50,997 nucleotides of DNA from Shewanella sairae (GTDB lineage Bacteria; Pseudomonadota; Gammaproteobacteria; Enterobacterales; Shewanellaceae): the NCBI RefSeq assembly GCF_023283535.1, contig NZ_JAKILT010000038.1, positions 1-50,997 of the forward strand, given 5' to 3'. A program made the position numbers and the translations under genes. Position 1 is the first letter of the stretch, and each line of letters opens with the position of its first letter. This document shows, piece after piece, positions 39,273 to 47,866 of this stretch. The notes under the pieces were generated by a model. That model was not told where the DNA came from and made no database searches. It was given only the letters and a program-made list of their open reading frames with translations.

Positions 39273-39301
39273 CCCTTCTCTTATTGGAGATCTAGGTCAA
39301 T

Positions 39302-40318
39302 ATGTTTAAGACCTTAGTAAATTGGCTGGCCCTTATCGGGTTAGCCTTTTTTATTTCAGCTTGTACTAAACAAGTTGAAGTGATTTCACTGTCTGGCAAC
39401 ACTATGGGCACAACTTATCACATCAAAGTTGTGCCTAATGACAAGTTGCCAGATCCCCAGTTACTGCAAGCAGAGATTGATTTAGCGTTAGAGCAAGTCA
39501 ACGATCAAATGTCGACATACCGACCGAACTCTGAGTTATCTAAATTTAATCAGTTAACTCGCCAAGATAAGGTTGAAGTATCGGCAGACACTGCCAAGGT
39601 AATTGCTGAAGGATTAGCATTATATAAAACCACTGATGGCGCCCTAGATATTACTTTAGGCCCGTTAGTTAACTTATGGGGCTTTGGCCCGGATAAACGC
39701 CCAACCCAAATTCCGAGCCAGCAAGAGATTGATGAGGCAAGACAGCGTACAGGTATTGACGCTATCGTGGTTGAAGGTAATAGGATCAGTAAATTGAATC
39801 CTGATATCTATGTCGATCTGTCTTCTATTGCAAAAGGCTTCGGTGTTGATAAAATAGCCGCCTTATTGGATAAATATCAACCAATGGGTTATTTGGTTGA
39901 GATCGGTGGCGAGATTAGCCTGCGTGGCACCAAAGCTGATGGTTCTCTATGGCGTATTGCGATAGAAAAGCCAGGCAACAGTGGCGATGGTATACAGCAA
40001 GTTATTGCACCAAAAAATATGGCGATGGCAACATCGGGTGATTATCGTAACTATTACGAGGAAAACGGTCAGCGTTTTTCACACTTGATTGATCCACGCA
40101 CTGGTTACCCAATTAACCACAGATTAGCCTCAGTAACGGTGTTGCATGAAGAGTCAATGATTGCAGATGGTTACGCTACCGCTATGATGGTTTTAGGTAC
40201 TCAAGCGTCACTAGAGCTTGCTAAACGTGAGCATCTAGCGATAATGCTTATTGAAAAGCAAGATGATGGCTTTAAAGTTTTCTATAGTGAAGCTTTCAAA
40301 CCATTCGTTACTCAGTAG
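39302..40318 (+). CDS. apbE: FAD:protein FMN transferase
   Basis: Attaches FMN through a phosphoester bond to the threonines of NqrB and NqrC on the periplasmic side, using FAD and Mg2+. The 338-aa protein is a lipoprotein by its ISAC lipobox (Cys21). Family motifs are GNTMGTTYHIKV, YVDLSSIAKGFGVDKIA, ISLRGTKADGSLWRIAIEKP and FSHLIDPRTGYPINH. It lies 29 bp after nqrF, beside its substrate genes. Confidence 0.95.
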   Translation: MFKTLVNWLALIGLAFFISACTKQVEVISLSGNTMGTTYHIKVVPNDKLPDPQLLQAEIDLALEQVNDQMSTYRPNSELSKFNQLTRQDKVEVSADTAKVIAEGLALYKTTDGALDITLGPLVNLWGFGPDKRPTQIPSQQEIDEARQRTGIDAIVVEGNRISKLNPDIYVDLSSIAKGFGVDKIAALLDKYQPMGYLVEIGGEISLRGTKADGSLWRIAIEKPGNSGDGIQQVIAPKNMAMATSGDYRNYYEENGQRFSHLIDPRTGYPINHRLASVTVLHEESMIADGYATAMMVLGTQASLELAKREHLAIMLIEKQDDGFKVFYSEAFKPFVTQ

Positions 40319-40330
40319 TTGGAGTCGAAT

Positions 40331-40552
40331 ATGAGCACATTTATTGCCGCCTTTGTCGTTTTATTAGGTTTCTTTTTCTTAATGTCGATAGGCTATTTAG
40401 TCAAACGACAAGCCGTGGCCGGAAGTTGCGGTGGTCTCGGTGCACTGGGTATTGAGAAAGCCTGTGATTGTGATGATCCATGTGATAAGCGCAAGGCGAG
40501 AATGGCTGAACAAGAACGCCGTGAAAAACTAGAGCAGAATCGCATTATTTAA
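40331..40552 (+). CDS. nqrM: Na+-NQR maturation protein NqrM
   Basis: A 73-aa membrane-anchored protein needed for assembly of the Na+-NQR iron centre (shown in Vibrio). One helix is followed by four cysteines at 33, 45, 47 and 51 (SCGGLG ... ACDCDDPC), which probably carry iron to the NqrD/E site, and a charged tail. The ATG at 40331 is preceded by TTGGAG; a TTG at 40319 is a weaker alternative. It follows apbE by 12 bp and ends the operon before a terminator. Confidence 0.93.
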   Translation: MSTFIAAFVVLLGFFFLMSIGYLVKRQAVAGSCGGLGALGIEKACDCDDPCDKRKARMAEQERREKLEQNRII

Positions 40553-40573
40553 TACTGCTAAGTTCACGACAAT

Positions 40574-40602
40574 TAAGGCTCCTTATGTAGGGGCCTTTTT
40601 TA
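40574..40602 (+). terminator. Intrinsic terminator of the nqr-apbE-nqrM operon
   Basis: AAGGCTCC pairs with GGGGCCTT (one G-T pair) around a 7-nt loop and is followed by TTTT. Confidence 0.75.
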
Positions 40603-40768
40603 TATCATTTTTAACTAAGGCAGGCGCTTATTACTGCCGAAATATCCACGATAATGGCCTAACGTTACGACGGTCTTTTATCATTATAATCCTCATATCT
40701 TGTAATCCCCTAGTTTTGCTGCAGTAATTGCTGGCTTAATTCATGAATTGCTTATTAATAATTGTAGT

Positions 40769-40787
40769 AGTAATGAGAATGGTTATC
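40769..40787. promoter_or_regulatory. Candidate Fur box upstream of bfr1
   Basis: TAATGAGAATGGTTATC (40771-40787) agrees with 14 of 17 positions of the Fur consensus core TAATGATAATCATTATC. It is about 100 bp before the first bacterioferritin gene, where iron control is expected. Confidence 0.6.
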
Positions 40788-40834
40788 TTTATTAAGCTTT
40801 TGAAATATAAAGTTTATTTGTAATTGGTTGTTTT

Positions 40835-40863
40835 TTGTTCTAGGTTGTAAATATTGATATAGA
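40835..40863 (+). promoter_or_regulatory. Candidate sigma70 promoter of bfr1-bfr2
   Basis: TTGTTC (40835-40840) and TATAGA (40858-40863) are separated by 17 bp. Transcription would start near 40870, giving a short leader before the AAGGATG ribosome-binding region. Confidence 0.45.
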
Positions 40864-40867
40864 TCAA
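40854..40867. promoter_or_regulatory. Perfect FNR/EtrA-type box before bfr1
   Basis: TTGAT-ATAG-ATCAA matches the FNR consensus TTGAT-N4-ATCAA at all ten specified positions. It overlaps the predicted -10 box, which would suit anaerobic repression; if the real promoter lies elsewhere it could activate. Confidence 0.6.
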
Positions 40868-40886
40868 TTTAACTAAGGATGAACGG

Positions 40887-41354
40887 ATGAAAGGACAACC
40901 TAAGGTCATTAGTCAGCTAAATAAAGTGCTGACCAGCGAGCTTACTGCAATCAATCAGTACTTCTTACATGCACGAATGTACAAGAATTGGGGCTTAGGT
41001 GAGCTAAATGAAAAGGCTTACAAAAAGTCGATTCAAGATATGAAGCATGCTGATAAGTTAATTGAGCGGGTGTTGTTCCTCGAAGGCCTGCCAAATCTGC
41101 AGCAATTAGACAAAATTCGTATTGGAGAACACAGCCAAGAGATGCTCGAATGTGACAAAGTCATGTTGGAAGAGCAACTTGTTGTGCTACGCGAAGCAAT
41201 AGCACTTTGTGAGTCCTCTGCAGATTATGTCAGCCGCGATATTTTAGAAGACTTGCTCGAAGATGAAGAAGAGCACCTAGATTGGTTAGAGGCGCAGTTA
41301 GAGCTTATTACGCTGACAGGTATTCAAAACTACTTACAATCTAAGATGGACTAA
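40887..41354 (+). CDS. bfr1: Bacterioferritin, heme-binding type subunit
   Basis: A 155-aa ferritin-fold subunit of an iron-storage 24-mer. Aligned without gaps to E. coli Bfr, it keeps the heme ligand Met52 and ferroxidase residues Glu18, His54, Glu127 and His130. It has Asp51 in place of Glu51 and Leu94 in place of Glu94. The di-iron site should therefore be impaired while heme binding is kept. The neighbouring bfr2 shows the opposite pattern, so the two probably form a mixed shell as reported for Neisseria and Magnetospirillum. bfr2 starts 11 bp downstream. Confidence 0.92.
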   Translation: MKGQPKVISQLNKVLTSELTAINQYFLHARMYKNWGLGELNEKAYKKSIQDMKHADKLIERVLFLEGLPNLQQLDKIRIGEHSQEMLECDKVMLEEQLVVLREAIALCESSADYVSRDILEDLLEDEEEHLDWLEAQLELITLTGIQNYLQSKMD

Positions 41355-41365
41355 CTGGAGGCATT

Positions 41366-41833
41366 ATGAAAGGTAATCAAGAAGTCATCGATACACTCAA
41401 TAAGCTGCTGACCGGTGAATTATCAGCAATGGATCAGTATTTCGTGCATGGGCTAATGTATGAAGATTGGGGCCTTAATGAGCTGCATGAGCGCATCTCC
41501 CATGAAAGTGATGATGAACGTGAACACGCGAAAAAGTTAGTCCAGCGGATCTTATTCCTTGAAGGTACACCTGATGTGGCCAGTCGTGAGCCGCTTAATA
41601 TTGGTAAAGATACTGAGCAGATGCTTAAGAACGATTTAGCCTATGAGTACCAAGTGGCGGATAATCTTCGAGTGGCGATTGCACTTTGTGAAAGCAAACA
41701 AGACTATGAAAGCCGTGAGATCCTTGAGGTTCTACTAGAAGAAACAGAGTCTGACCATATGTACTGGTTAGAGAAACAGCTTGGACTGATTGATAAAATA
41801 GGCTTGCAAAATTACTTACAAAGTAAGATGTAG
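41366..41833 (+). CDS. bfr2: Bacterioferritin, ferroxidase-type subunit
   Basis: A 155-aa partner of bfr1. Ferroxidase ligands Glu18, Glu51, His54 and Glu94 are present, with the final ExxH pair shifted by one residue (Glu128, His131 in TESDHMYWLEKQLGLI), as in Pseudomonas BfrA-type proteins. Position 52 is Arg, so the heme-ligating Met is lost. The pair thus separates iron oxidation (bfr2) from heme-linked electron transfer and iron release (bfr1). A GGAGG ribosome-binding site precedes the ATG, and a terminator follows. Confidence 0.92.
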   Translation: MKGNQEVIDTLNKLLTGELSAMDQYFVHGLMYEDWGLNELHERISHESDDEREHAKKLVQRILFLEGTPDVASREPLNIGKDTEQMLKNDLAYEYQVADNLRVAIALCESKQDYESREILEVLLEETESDHMYWLEKQLGLIDKIGLQNYLQSKM

Positions 41834-41863
41834 CGAGATACGCTATATCATACTTAATAAAAA

Positions 41864-41887
41864 CAGACGCTTATAGCGTCTTTTTTA
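41864..41887 (+). terminator. Intrinsic terminator after bfr2
   Basis: AGACGC/GCGTCT with loop TTATA followed by six T residues. Confidence 0.75.
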
Positions 41888-42196
41888 TGGGTAAAGTCTA
41901 GTAACTAACAAGGATTTATGAAGGAGTCATTTTTGGGGGTATCAGCTGTGAGCTAAGGTCAGCTGGTACCAGCGAAAAACATCGCAGAAAGCGCTACCGC
42001 TTAAAAATTCTTGTCTATACTTAAATCGTTGAAAGGGAAGTTGCTCAATATAGCTGTACAGCAAGTATTCAGCTAAAGCGGCCTATTATATGTAGGTACT
42101 CAGTATATTGAGCTTAGATTCGACACTAACTCTTGCTAATTAGCACCTTATCATTGGTTAGAGATCTTTTAGTTAACTGGCATGAGGAGGAAGCTT
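41888..42196. other. Leader region before the 70-aa gene
   Basis: About 310 bp. A perfect 12-bp palindrome GCTGGTACCAGC is at 41962-41973 and a possible -10 box TATACT at 42016-42021 without a good -35. Nothing else is recognisable. Confidence 0.35.
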
Positions 42197-42409
42197 ATGT
42201 TTAGCGTTTTAAAATCAAATACAGCGACCCTAGATCGCGATAGCCAGTTCCAAGTAGACTTTTTGCTTGAATGCATTGAGCGCTATGAAAAGCAACAAGC
42301 TAAGCTTGTAAACGTGGGAAAATCCTCAATTGATGTGCCGGCTAATCCTATCACTACGCGCTCGGTGTTATCTCGAGAAGAGCTAGCGATGTTAACCACT
42401 CTTTTTTAA
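42197..42409 (+). CDS. Small protein of unknown function, 70 aa
   Basis: I do not recognise a family. The start is the ATG at 42197 because GAGGAGG lies 6 bp upstream; an ATG at 42182 would lie upstream of that site. The product has an amphipathic helix (FQVDFLLECIERYEKQQAKL), a Pro-rich middle and the end LSREELAMLTTLF. It has no signal or membrane segment. It stands alone between bfr2 and the chemoreceptor gene. Confidence 0.6.
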   Translation: MFSVLKSNTATLDRDSQFQVDFLLECIERYEKQQAKLVNVGKSSIDVPANPITTRSVLSREELAMLTTLF

Positions 42410-42789
42410 ATCCTTAACTCAGCAATACTTAGATTAAGTGCTTAGCAGAGCTTTATCGTAAAGTTGTTAGCGTCAGTCTTTCGACTTTATTTCTTATACC
42501 CATTTATTAAACTAAATATTTACATATTATTTGGGCTTGTCGCAGCCTAGGTATATAGACCAATAAAGAGCAATAAATCAGGTCATTGTTTTTGTTGCTG
42601 CGGCATTAGTAACGGTTTTTGCTTAATATTAGCCTCTGGTTAAATATTGTTACTGTTGGTTACATGTGTACTTTTACTAACGTTAACCCTTCTTACTAGA
42701 TTAACTACTTTAATCTGAACTCTTTTCTGTTAGATTTGTGACTACCTGATAACAGAACCTACTTAAAAATATAACAAAGAGGGGATTCG
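42410..42789. other. Gene-free leader of the chemoreceptor gene
   Basis: A 380-bp AT-rich stretch. I found no hairpin terminator, no FliA-type promoter and no repeat. A GAGGGG ribosome-binding site precedes the chemoreceptor ATG. Confidence 0.4.
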
Positions 42790-44790
42790 ATGCAGTGGTT
42801 TAAACGTTCTCTGAGCCTACAATTGGTCGTGACTATTGTTGGTGCACTCGCAGTACTATTTACCCTAGTCGCCGTCTTGCTTGTGAAAAATGAAAGCAGC
42901 AGTACACGTCAACAAATCGATAACGATCTCACCAGTCTAGTGCAATTAAAGTCCATAGAAGTCCGTAGCTACTTTGAGTCCAAAGGTCAGCTTATTCATG
43001 CCATTTTTGCCAATCCGACCGTGGTTGACTGGTTTAGCCAATATAGCCAACGTTTAAGCGACCTCTCAGCAGACAAACAGTATCAATCTGTTGTTGAGTA
43101 TTTTAAGTTTTTTTCAGATCAAGATAGTGACATTAAATCGGTTTTCTTTGGTTCAGCTAATACCTTTGAATATTTTGATTTAAATGGCCGCTATAACGAT
43201 AGCGAGTACTTCACCAATAAACGTCCTTGGTGGCAAGAAGCCATCGATAAAAACGGTATGTTTGTTGGCGACCCAGCGGTAGACGCTAACGATGGTTCTA
43301 TTTCAGCAACCGTTAAAACAGTTGTAAAAGGCAGTTCAGGTAAGCTTATTGGTATTGGTGGTATGGATATTCTTATCGATACCATAGGTAGCGAGCTATT
43401 GGCGCCGATTAAGTATCAAGGCGCGGGTCAGGCATTTTTGCTCACCAACGGTGGTAAGTTAGTTTACTTCCCAGGTTTTTCAGAAAGCTTTCCGCCGGGA
43501 AGTGATGCAGCGCAAGTCGATAGCAAGTTTCAACAGTCAAATGGTTTTGCGGATCTTAGTCGTCAGATGCGTTCTCAAGCATCTGGATTTGCAGAGGTAA
43601 CCTTTAAAGGTGAAGCGCAGCGGGTTATTTTTGTGGAAGTTGGCGGTCAATACCCGGAGCAGAAATGGCACCTAGCGTTTATGTTACCCGTCGATGTGAT
43701 TGAAGCGCCTGTTACCGATGCGATTATAAACTCAATACTGTTATCAATATTGATCATGGTATTTGTGGGTATGACTGTATGGGCAACTCTGCTGCCATTT
43801 AGAAAACAGATTAATCACTTACTCTGGGCGATGGAAGATATAGCCGAGGGGGATAGCGACCTTGCTAAACGAATTGATATTAACCGCGAAGATGAGCTCG
43901 GCAAACTTGGCGATGCATTTAATCGTTTTGCTGCCAAGGTGCAGGGAATGTTGCAAGAAACCCGTGAGTTAACTTTGCAGGTTGAACAGGGGGTGCGCTC
44001 TGCATCTGATGTGAGCACCAGAGCACTGCAGTCAGTGAGCCAGCAAAAGCAAGAAATTGCGTCAGTTGCCACTGCTGCAACTGAGATGGCGCACACTAGC
44101 CAAGAGATGGCAGCAAGTGCTCAGCGCGCCAGTGAGTTTGCAGATAAAGCCCAAACTCAGTCGAGCGAGGGCAGTGTGATTGTCGCACAGGCAACGCACG
44201 GCATGCAGTCTTTATCAGTTCAAGTGATTGAAGCGGCTAAGGTCGTTAAACAGCTTAGAACTCGTTCAGAGCAAATCGGTGAGGTGCTTAATGTTATTCG
44301 TGGCATTGCCGAGCAAACTAACTTACTGGCACTTAACGCTGCAATTGAAGCCGCGAGAGCGGGCGAGCAAGGACGTGGCTTTGCTGTGGTCGCAGATGAA
44401 GTGAGAACTCTTGCATCGCGCACACAAGATTCAACCACCAATATTCAAGAGATCATTCAAACACTGCAGCTCAACGCTAATGAAGCTGAGCAAGTGATGG
44501 AGGCCGGTGTTGAGCAAGCAAATATTGGTCAAGATCTTACCGCCAAAGTCGAAGTGGCATTAGGCGATATTACCGATGCGATTGAAGCGATACAGCAGCA
44601 AACAATAGAGATCTCTGCAGCTGTAGGCCAGCAAGCTGTAGTTGCAGAAGAAGTCGCTTGTAACATTGAAAATGTGCGTACTTTATCGGATGAGTCGCTT
44701 GCTGCAAGTGAAGCGCTATCGCATAACTTTGATGAGTTTGCAGAGGTAAGTCAGTCATTGGGTAACAATATTAAGCAGTTTAAGATTTAA
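42790..44790 (+). CDS. Methyl-accepting chemotaxis protein with double-Cache-like sensor
   Basis: A 666-aa transmembrane chemoreceptor. TM1 is at about 10-32, followed by a periplasmic sensor to about 310 with Cache-type features ([46 protein letters not shown]). TM2 lies at about 312-335, then a HAMP linker, then the signalling domain with hairpin tip [20 protein letters not shown] and [14 protein letters not shown]. It signals through CheA/CheW. The ligand is unknown, with amino acids or organic acids usual for this sensor class. No C-terminal CheR pentapeptide is present. Confidence 0.93.
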   Translation: MQWFKRSLSLQLVVTIVGALAVLFTLVAVLLVKNESSSTRQQIDNDLTSLVQLKSIEVRSYFESKGQLIHAIFANPTVVDWFSQYSQRLSDLSADKQYQSVVEYFKFFSDQDSDIKSVFFGSANTFEYFDLNGRYNDSEYFTNKRPWWQEAIDKNGMFVGDPAVDANDGSISATVKTVVKGSSGKLIGIGGMDILIDTIGSELLAPIKYQGAGQAFLLTNGGKLVYFPGFSESFPPGSDAAQVDSKFQQSNGFADLSRQMRSQASGFAEVTFKGEAQRVIFVEVGGQYPEQKWHLAFMLPVDVIEAPVTDAIINSILLSILIMVFVGMTVWATLLPFRKQINHLLWAMEDIAEGDSDLAKRIDINREDELGKLGDAFNRFAAKVQGMLQETRELTLQVEQGVRSASDVSTRALQSVSQQKQEIASVATAATEMAHTSQEMAASAQRASEFADKAQTQSSEGSVIVAQATHGMQSLSVQVIEAAKVVKQLRTRSEQIGEVLNVIRGIAEQTNLLALNAAIEAARAGEQGRGFAVVADEVRTLASRTQDSTTNIQEIIQTLQLNANEAEQVMEAGVEQANIGQDLTAKVEVALGDITDAIEAIQQQTIEISAAVGQQAVVAEEVACNIENVRTLSDESLAASEALSHNFDEFAEVSQSLGNNIKQFKI

Positions 44791-44810
44791 ACAGCTTATT
44801 TGAATAACCG

Positions 44811-44837
44811 AAAAGGAAGCCATAGGCTTCCTTTTTT
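44811..44837 (+). terminator. Intrinsic terminator after the chemoreceptor gene
   Basis: AAGGAAGCC/GGCTTCCTT with a 3-nt loop and a T tract, about 20 bp after the stop. Confidence 0.8.
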
Positions 44838-44917
44838 GTTTTCAGAGTCGGTGAAAATGCGCTTTTTATTGTGCACTGTGTTTTTATACAGTATCATTGT
44901 CGGCGGAGGATATAGGC

Positions 44918-45997
44918 TTGCAAAAAATCATTCACGTCGACATGGATTGCTTTTACGCTGCAGTGGAAATGCGCGACTTTCCCGAGTTACGAGGAAAACC
45001 AATTGCCGTGGGCGGCCGCAGTGATCGCCGTGGAGTGATCAGCACCTGTAATTATGAAGCGCGGCAATTTGGCGTGCGCTCAGCAATGGCATCGGGTTAC
45101 GCCTTAAAGTTATGTCCCGATTTAATATTAGTCCCCGGGCGAATGCAGGTTTATAAAGAGGTTTCTAGCCAAATTCGTGCGGTGTTTGAGCGCTATACCG
45201 ACTTAATCGAGCCACTGTCTCTAGATGAAGCCTACCTTGATGTTACTGATAGTCCACATTGTAAAGGCTCTGCTACCCTCATGGCACAAGCAATTCGCGC
45301 CGACATCTTAGCCGAGACGGGGCTAACCGCATCGGCAGGCATCGCGCCGGTTAAGTTTCTTGCCAAGATAGCGTCTGACTTAAATAAACCCAATGGACAA
45401 TATGTGATCCGCCCCGACATGATTGATGAGTTTGTAAAAACCTTACCCCTAATAAAGATCCCCGGGGTAGGTAAGGTTACCGCCAAAAAGTTAGCTGATT
45501 TAGGGTTACATAATTGCAGCGATATTCAAGCTTATCCAGAAGCAAAGCTCATCGAGCGTTTTGGTAAGTTTGGCGCAGTATTGATAGAGAGAGCAAAAGG
45601 TATAGATAAGCGCGCAATTTCACCTAACCGTGAACGAAAATCAGTGGGTGTCGAAACCACGTTAGCCAAAGACATTCATACCCTTGAGCAGTGCCGTGCA
45701 GTGATGCCGCAACTTATTCAAGAGCTAGGGGCACGTGTGAGTCGCAGTGCCAAAGATAGAGTTATCCATAAACAGGTGGTTAAGCTTAAGTTTGAAGACT
45801 TTAAGCAAACCACGATTGAGCATCGTAGCGACGAGATCTCGGTAAACTTGTTTTATCAGCTACTTGAACAAGCGATGGAGCGACAACATGAACGCGGTAT
45901 TCGTTTGCTTGGGGTATCAGTAGGTTTGGCGTCTAATACTACAACTACAGTAGAGAGTGATAGTCGCGATACCAGCCAAATGGATTTAGGTTTTTAA
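44918..45997 (+). CDS. dinB: DNA polymerase IV (Y family, translesion)
   Basis: Error-prone polymerase that bypasses minor-groove lesions. From the TTG at 44918 the protein is 359 aa and begins [20 protein letters not shown] like E. coli DinB; GGAGGA lies 8 bp upstream, while the earlier TTG at 44897 lies before that site. Metal ligands are Asp8 and the Asp-Glu of SLDEAYLDV. The steric-gate position 13 is Tyr rather than Phe. The tail QMDLGF fits a beta-clamp-binding motif. No obvious LexA box was found in the short upstream gap. Confidence 0.95.
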   Translation: MQKIIHVDMDCFYAAVEMRDFPELRGKPIAVGGRSDRRGVISTCNYEARQFGVRSAMASGYALKLCPDLILVPGRMQVYKEVSSQIRAVFERYTDLIEPLSLDEAYLDVTDSPHCKGSATLMAQAIRADILAETGLTASAGIAPVKFLAKIASDLNKPNGQYVIRPDMIDEFVKTLPLIKIPGVGKVTAKKLADLGLHNCSDIQAYPEAKLIERFGKFGAVLIERAKGIDKRAISPNRERKSVGVETTLAKDIHTLEQCRAVMPQLIQELGARVSRSAKDRVIHKQVVKLKFEDFKQTTIEHRSDEISVNLFYQLLEQAMERQHERGIRLLGVSVGLASNTTTTVESDSRDTSQMDLGF

Positions 45998-46037
45998 CCT
46001 TTAATTTCCATGAATCTAAAAGCTGTTTAATAACAAA

Positions 46038-46074
46038 AAGGCCACTTATTGCTAATCAATAGCTAAGTGGCCTT
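46038..46074. terminator. Bidirectional terminator between dinB and pepD
   Basis: An 11-bp perfect stem AAGGCCACTTA/TAAGTGGCCTT with a 15-nt loop lies between the convergent genes. A tracts flank it on the left, and the right T tract is interrupted. Confidence 0.7.
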
Positions 46075-46117
46075 ATTCATTTTTACTTCCTAAAACGATT
46101 GGAAGTATAAGTGTAAA

Positions 46118-47578
46118 TTAGTCTTTAGCTGGGGTGCGTTCTAGTACTGCTAGCAACAGCTTCCAGTACTGACCTACTGTAGTGATATTCACTTTTTCGT
46201 CTGGGCTATGTGGGTAGCGGATAGTCGGGCCAATTGAGACCATATCCATCTCTGGGTAAGGTTTCTTAAATAGACCACACTCAAGGCCTGCATGGATCAC
46301 CATGATAGTCGGCTCTTTGTTGTAAATCGCTTCATAAGTTTGACGCACGCTTGCCATAACGGGTGAGCTGTTGTCTGGCTTCCAACCTGGGTATGCACCG
46401 CTGAACTCAACATTTGCGCCAGCTAGGTTGGCAAGTGAGGTTAATACCCCTTCAACTTCGCTGCGGCCAGAATCAATCAATGAACGGATAAGACAAAGGA
46501 TTTGTACGCTGTCACTCTCAGTGCTGATAACACCTACGTTAAGCGAGGTTTCTGTCACGCCTTCAACTTCATCACTCATACGAATAACGCCATTAGGGCA
46601 TGCATTTAGCAGATCAACTAAGATCTGTTGGCAATCTTCGCTCATCACTTGCTTTTCAGCTGGGATCTCTTCAAGTGTAAGTAGCGTACCTGGATCGGCA
46701 ATTGCTAACTCTTCGCGCACTAGTGCTTGAAATTCACCGATACGAGTCTGCAGTAGTGTTAGGTTCTCTGGCGGGATCATAAAGCTGATAGCCGCTTCAC
46801 GTGGAATCGCATTACGCAGTGAGCCGCCAACAAATTGTGTTAGCTCAATGGCAAGCTCGTCAGCGTGATCAAATAAGAAGCGCGCTAGTAGTTTGTTAGC
46901 GTTACCACGACCTAAATGAATGTTCACTCCTGAGTGACCACCCTTTAAACCTGAAACAGACAGCTTGTAGCTGGCATTTGTTGGCTCTGGAGATTGCCAT
47001 ACCATAGGCACAGTTAGCTGGGCATCTACGCCGCCAGCACAACCCATGTAGATCTCGCCTTCTTGTTCTGAGTCGGTATTAATTAAGATCTCAGCCTCAA
47101 GCATGCCGGCTTCTAGGCCAAATGCGCCTGTCATGCCCGCTTCTTCGTCGATAGTGAGTAGCACTTCCAGTGGACCGTGAGCAATATCGTCAGCGCCTAA
47201 AACTGCAAGTGCAGACGCCATGCCAATACCATTATCTGCACCTAAGGTTGTCCCCTTAGCCTTAACCCAGTCGCCATCGACATAAGCTTCAATTGGATCT
47301 TTTTCAAAATCATGCTCTTTGTCAGCATTTTTCTGCGGCACCATATCAATATGCGCTTGTAGCACTACTGTTTTACAGTTTTCCATTCCGGCAGTGGCTG
47401 GTTTTTTAATGATCAGGTTACCGACTTTATCTTCGACAACATCTAACTGCTTGTCTTTAGCCCAAGCTTGAATATGAGCGCTAAGTGCTTGTTCATGCTT
47501 AGATGGGTGCGGAATGGCACAGATTTGCTCGAACCATTGCCAAAGTGCTTGTGGTTGTAATTGACTAAGTGTGGTCAC
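46118..47578 (-). CDS. pepD: Cytosolic non-specific dipeptidase (aminoacyl-histidine dipeptidase)
   Basis: An M20-family zinc peptidase that hydrolyses Xaa-His and many other dipeptides. The 486-aa protein has the metal-binding blocks QAHIDMVPQK (His-x-Asp), GTTLGADNGIGMA, and LLTIDEEAGMTGA with the catalytic glutamate. INTDSEQEGEIYMGCAGG and the C-terminal HAGLECGLF follow. It is convergent with dinB and divergent from the M17 peptidase gene, so two peptidases face each other across 288 bp. Confidence 0.95.
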   Translation of the reverse strand: MTTLSQLQPQALWQWFEQICAIPHPSKHEQALSAHIQAWAKDKQLDVVEDKVGNLIIKKPATAGMENCKTVVLQAHIDMVPQKNADKEHDFEKDPIEAYVDGDWVKAKGTTLGADNGIGMASALAVLGADDIAHGPLEVLLTIDEEAGMTGAFGLEAGMLEAEILINTDSEQEGEIYMGCAGGVDAQLTVPMVWQSPEPTNASYKLSVSGLKGGHSGVNIHLGRGNANKLLARFLFDHADELAIELTQFVGGSLRNAIPREAAISFMIPPENLTLLQTRIGEFQALVREELAIADPGTLLTLEEIPAEKQVMSEDCQQILVDLLNACPNGVIRMSDEVEGVTETSLNVGVISTESDSVQILCLIRSLIDSGRSEVEGVLTSLANLAGANVEFSGAYPGWKPDNSSPVMASVRQTYEAIYNKEPTIMVIHAGLECGLFKKPYPEMDMVSIGPTIRYPHSPDEKVNITTVGQYWKLLLAVLERTPAKD

Positions 47579-47866
47579 GTATATTCCCCTATTCTAATTA
47601 AAGTGCCCCGTTTGATTCAAACAGTAGGGCACATGTGGGCTTGAGGCTGAAAATGCCGACAGTTTAACATAGTCTAAGTACGCTGCGGAGTCGTTTACAG
47701 AGGCGAGGTATTTAGCTTGTCAGCCTAAGTTTCCACTGTCATTTTGATGCAACATAATGTGATTGGTATTCAAGGCATATTCGGTGAATAATGCGTTAGC
47801 AAATAAGTTAAGTTGCCATACAAGCAAACAGGCAATGACAATAATAAAATCTAAGAAGGAAAGGTT

